This document shows positions 60,355 through 64,000 of a DNA stretch of 64,000 nucleotides, in pieces. The first letter of the stretch is position 1. Every line of letters begins with the position of its first letter. The notes beneath the pieces are model-generated. The model saw only the letters and a list, made by a program, of their open reading frames with translations, was not told where the DNA came from and did not search any database. The stretch spans positions 6,025,568 to 6,089,567 of the forward strand of contig NC_057925.1 of assembly GCF_018873765.1 (NCBI RefSeq). Direction: 5' to 3'. The translations under genes were made by a program, and so were the position numbers. The DNA comes from Telopea speciosissima (lineage: Eukaryota; Streptophyta; Magnoliopsida; Proteales; Proteaceae).

Positions 60355-60965
60355 AACTGGGCTTATTTTATTAGAAATTAACCTTGGGTAGGGTTATATA
60401 TGTGTTGGACCTTTAATCCAATGGGATTTCATTGTAATGGGCCTATAATGTGGGTAGACGCTAGGCATGTGGGATTACTTAGTTAAGTATCTTTATTTCT
60501 TAATTTTAATTGTTATTAAGTGTTTTAGTTAGGCTAGATTAGGATGCTATAAGTCCAACCTTGTTTTGAGTTAGTTTTCTTTATGATTTTAGTTTCCTAG
60601 TCAGTTAAGGTTACCTTATTAGTGAAGGATTGGGTTACCTTTTCTTTTTAGTGTTTGAGTCTATTTTTGACTCCTCGATATAAGTTTGTAAGGAGGCTAT
60701 TGTACACGAATTTGACAAATATAAGTTGCTAGTTTTGCTGCTCTCTTCTCCATTAAAGATCTCTTGTGTTTGATCAAGAAACCCCTTGTGTGTGATCAAG
60801 GAGGGAATTGGTGTTTGATTCAATTGACACTTTGTGGTGGGAAGCCCAGTGGATCATCCTTATGCTCATATTCTTTTGCTGCTATTATTCTACTGGATTT
60901 ATTGGATTCCTCTTCTTTATTTCTGTCATTAACAAGTAAGTTCAGACCTTGAGTTTTCTGCAAAT
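60355..60965 (+). mobile_element. LTR-like retroelement fossil
   Basis: Starts 'gggcttattttattag', followed by 'taaccttgggtagggtt', 'gtaatgggcctataatgtgg' and a T-rich stretch, then 'gctctcttctccattaaag' and 'aagaaaccccttgtgtgtga'. It shares block order with the minus-strand block at 27120-27665. No coding parts are seen. Probably a solo LTR or a short non-autonomous element; ends approximate. Confidence 0.4.
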
Positions 60966-62251
60966 TCCTATTCAACCTAGGATTTACATGTTACATGTTT
61001 TTTGAGATTAATCAATCCAACTGTTAGAATCATCTCAAGCTTTTACCTAAAGTTTTTGAACCTAATTCATAGAATCGATTACTTTTACTGTTGTTCTATA
61101 TCAGCTGATATATGATCTTCTCCTAAATCTACTAGGATTGTCCCTATAATCCGAATTATTCTTTGATTTAAGAACTTGTTTTTGGCTACTGTTTTGACTA
61201 CTTAATTACAGCACTACATTACTAGGCCTCTCAACTAACTGTGGAGAAGGAATCCCATCAACTCCAGCCTTGATATCCCACCAAGGTTTTCCTACTGCGT
61301 CCCAAAGAGCCATGCTCCCTTTCAGAGAAATCAGAAAGTATAAGCTTAAAAAATTGTTCAAATCGTTGGGGTAGGTATGATCTCCTGCTCTGTATTTATT
61401 CATGGAAATAAGCAAAATAGGAAACTCTTATGGAACTTAACAAAATAGAAACTTAATACTAATCCCATATAGGCCTTAAAACCCTAATATTTGAGCTTAC
61501 AGAATTGGTCCATTGCAATAGTAAACACAAAAATACTAAAAGCCTGTGACCCATATAACCAACTGGACACTCAAAACTAAACATAATGGTCCATTCTTGG
61601 TCCAGTCCAATGGCCTGGTTTGCTGCTGACCTACATGTTCTTCTGAACTGCATCATTAAGGGTACTTCTTTTGATTAGTAAAACTAACGCTAAATTCCCT
61701 AAAGATGACTACAAACCTGTAAGAACAGGAATGATTCATAGAGCAGGATGTTGTGGAACAAAGAAACAACTTATGTATCATATGCATGTAAGTGAGAAGG
61801 ATGTTGAGATGGAAAAGTGGTGGACTAGGAAAAGATAAGAGGGAAAGGTAAGAGTAGCATCAATTTGGAGACAATGTGATTAAAAGTCGATGGAAATGGT
61901 ATGACATGCGCCAAAAGGAGACCGAATGCACTGGTGAGGAGTCATATGATGCAAATTAAGGTCTCAAAAAGGACAAGGGAAAGCCAAAACTGACATGGGA
62001 TCTGCATAACAAGGACAGGCATACATGCGTGCATGTCCTTATCATTAACTCTGGCACAAAGCGGTAAGGCAAGTCATGAATGATATCTGGCCTTGAACAG
62101 AGTATAATGGCAAAAAAGAATTGGGGAAATATCATCCCCCTCCGCTCTAAGTATCCATAATATCAACCCCACCCCCAAGTTTTGAAAAATGATAATGCCC
62201 TCCCCTACTTTTGAAAGATTCTATCAACCATACCCTAAGTGGCTAACGGTG
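60966..62251. other. Spacer or intron without recognised genes
   Basis: A 69-codon minus-strand frame at 61206-61415 contains MALWDAVGKPWWDIKAGVDG, which looks protein-like but which I cannot assign. About 61780-62100 has 'agaaggatgttgagatggaa' and 'cgccaaaaggagaccg', possibly an old LINE 3' region. Nothing firm. Confidence 0.3.
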
Positions 62252-62698
62252 TTAAAATAGCAGTTCAAAAGACGATACTACCCTCGTCTCTAACCTCACT
62301 TCTTTCTTCTTCTTTCTTCTTCCGTAGCCACGGTCTCCACCACTGCTGTATCCACCACCACCTCTGCCACCATGGCTGTATCCACCACCGCCGCCGCCAC
62401 CATGGTTGATCCAAGCTGACTGTTCAGCTTTTTCAGCTCTGCTTCGACTGAACTGTTTGTGCTCTGCAATCAATTCCTCCTCTATCTTCTTAAGAGGATT
62501 TTCTATCAGAGTAGTGACAGGTAGTCCTAGAACAGAGAATCCACCTGAATCATCATATCCTCTAATGTCATTGTGGCTTCTCCCCATGGAAATACAAAGG
62601 TGTTGGTGCCTAAACACCAAAATTCTGAGAGCCCAAGAAGTAGTTCCCGATCTATTTGGATAGAATATGTGGAACTTAGAATTGATTGGTAAATACCT
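62252..62698 (-). pseudogene. Plant mobile domain (PMD) fragment with glycine-rich tail
   Basis: After a possible acceptor GCAG at 62698 the minus strand encodes QSILSSTYSIQIDREL, LGLSEFWCLGTNTFVFPWGE and ATMTLEDMMI, the conserved core of the plant mobile domain found in MAIN-like proteins and in some transposons. A one-base shift follows; the other frame continues GGFSVLGLPVTTLIENP, EEELIAEHKQFSRSRAEKAE and SAWINH. There the sequence changes abruptly to glycine-rich HGGGGGGGYSHGGRGGGGYS and GDRGYGRRKKKK, ending at 62252. PMD proteins normally go on for hundreds of residues. The join looks like a fusion of two unrelated pieces, and the frameshift says the gene is dead. Confidence 0.7.
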
Positions 62699-62722
62699 GC
62701 TTTCTCCTCTAATGTCGTTGCC

Positions 62723-63905
62723 CTTTTCTTTTGGCTTTTGTTGTGGTTTTTTCTCCTTCGTGTACTGTCGCGACCTTCAGGATTTTTTTAGGATCGCTTC
62801 GTATCTGATTCGAGAACGAGCAGAGGAAATGCTTAGATAGGGTGAAATCCTCAGTTTCTAAACATTGTAGGGATCGTTTCTCTGGTTTTCTTGTGTTCCA
62901 GTCCTGGAGCTTAGAATATAGTTTAGATTCTACTAGCTTTGCTTCTCTTTTTTGACCGGTAGTTACTAGTTACTTCTCGCACGGTGTTGTTGAAAAGAAA
63001 AAGAGAAAGGCGATGCTTTGTGTAAAAACAGCTCCCTTCGCCAGAGCAGGAGCTCCTGAGACAGCAGAGATAAACGTGCCCAAGGTCGCCACTCCCAATA
63101 CGATGAACAAGCTTGAAATCTCTGTAGTTCAAGCCGTCTTTTCAGCCAGAAGATGCTAAGCATATGGCTTCCCAGGCAGAATCCGATGACCTGTGGGTCT
63201 TCAATTTGAGATTCTCCAAAGACTGAGAAGACGTCTTGGTAGGGATTTCAAGAGCATCAAACAAAAGACGACCTAAGCTACTGTAACTCTCGCTGCTCAT
63301 TGAGCTCTGACTAGAATTAAGAGTTTTGGAACCGTTCTCACAGTCTGACTCCTGAGAAACTCGAACATTTTAGGAACGAAGACTAAGAACAGACCTTTCT
63401 CTGAAAGCTTACTGGTTTTTAGAGAAATCAAAGAATCTCGACACCCCAGAAGCCGAAACTCCCCGGAAAATCCTTTTCCGGCATCGATTGAGACACCCGA
63501 AACAGAGGAGCAAAAGGGTTGTTGAAACCAGAGAAAACGAAAACGAAAGCTGGCTATTTTGTTCCCTCGCAATTGATTTCGAAAACGAAGTGAGAGAGCG
63601 AAGCAGAGAGACTAAGAACCCTAATTATCTGTTTTGTTGCAGAGGAAAAACTGGGATTCCTCGTGAGAATGAGCTAGACTATACGAAGATATTTAGGTGA
63701 TGTTTGTGGAATTTAAATCGGTGTTGTAATGGAGAAAGCGACTTAGTTTCTGAGTCTTTTGATGGTTTGTTTTCTGTAGAAACGGATCTTAATTGTGTTT
63801 CATTGGTGGAAATGGGAATTTCACTTCGGAGTAATGATTCCTTGTTTATGTTGGAGAATCCTTGCTCTTTTCTTTTGGCTTTTGTTGTGGTTTTTTTTCC
63901 TTCGT
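62723..63905. repeat. Pair of about 39-bp direct repeats
   Basis: 'ctttTCTTTTGGCTTTTGTTG' continuing 'TGGTTTTTTCTCCTTCGTG' occurs at 62723-62761 and, with one difference in the T run, at 63867-63905. The copies bracket the PINOID-like pseudogene. Too long for an ordinary target duplication; see findings. Confidence 0.75.
63022..63366 (-). pseudogene. PINOID-like AGC kinase pseudogene, 5' part
   Basis: The minus-strand frame reads SDCENGSKTLNSSQSSMSSE, SYSSLGRLLFDA, LKTHRSSDSAWEAI, then an in-frame TGA, then DGLNYRDFKLVHRIGSGDLG and HVYLCCLRSSCSGEGSCFY. This follows the N-terminus and glycine-rich ATP loop of PINOID (FSRLSFDA, LKPHRSSD, LTFRDFRLMRRIGAGDIG, TVYLCRL), the auxin-transport AGC kinase. 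Homology stops where the catalytic lysine (AMKVVDKE) should follow, so the kinase core is absent. The expected start codon region reads NVRVSQES without ATG in frame; only the internal Met at 63298-63300 remains. Confidence 0.75.
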
Positions 63906-64000
63906 GAAAAAAACCCTAAAAACGCAGAGGAGCAATGTTGTAGGGGTGGGGCGTGCGAGGAAGAAAAAGAAGAGGAAGATGAAGAAACGAAAAAAGGGGT
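63367..64000. other. Right edge of the window
   Basis: No gene could be supported. The minus strand upstream of the kinase pseudogene may be its former leader. An acceptor-like TGTTTTGTTGCAG|AGGAAAAACT on the plus strand (about 63628-63650) may be chance. The right-hand end is purine-rich. Confidence 0.3.

Noticed and set aside
61206-61415. Minus-strand frame with MALWDAVGKPWWDIKAG
   Set aside because: Protein-like composition, but I cannot name a family and the frame lacks splice context; recorded only as a spacer remark.

Overview
This is nuclear DNA from a flowering plant. It is AT-rich, the genes carry GT-AG introns, and the gaps are filled with SINEs, RTE and L1 LINEs, MITEs, Mutator-like elements and LTR-retroelement fossils. 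The gene set (EIL3, MCTP, TBCCD1, BURP, TOP6B) and the multi-kilobase introns fit a woody dicot, perhaps an early-diverging eudicot or magnoliid. That placement is an inference; no single marker here settles it.

Layout. 1324-3159 (-): a single-exon EIL3/SLIM1-type transcription factor. 4.2-12 kb: a MITE/SINE field with several clear inverted-repeat elements and a tRNA-derived SINE bounded by a 14-bp target duplication. 12021-14354 (-): an uninterrupted 777-aa MCTP3/4-type three-C2 membrane protein. 21352-44434 (-): TBCCD1, which I could assemble completely as nine exons (569 aa) although the gene is spread over 23 kb by insertions. Its last intron holds a 3.2-kb non-autonomous LTR element. 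The intron between exons 4 and 5 holds a Mutator-like element, RTE LINE pieces and a small heat-shock protein pseudogene that still has its heat-shock promoter. The intron between exons 2 and 3 holds a degenerate Ty3/gypsy fossil that is itself host to a nest of later insertions.

45-53 kb: a truncated L1, a short retroposed sequence, and a tandemly duplicated block (unit about 1.9 kb) that runs up to a BURP-domain gene. 53418-54702 (+): a two-exon BURP protein of the polygalacturonase-1-beta type that lacks that family's long FTxYG repeat region. 56682-58963 (-): the last five exons of DNA topoisomerase VI subunit B; the upstream exons are not in the window. 60-64 kb: an LTR-like repeat, a plant-mobile-domain pseudogene fused to a glycine-rich tail, and the 5' part of a PINOID-like kinase pseudogene.

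The genes do not form a pathway; they are ordinary independent plant genes (sulfur response, plasmodesmal/ER membrane contacts, tubulin-cofactor-like protein, cell wall, endoreduplication). The unusual material is in the insertions and duplications. MCTP and TBCCD1 lie side by side here, as I recall they do in Arabidopsis (At3g57880/At3g57890).
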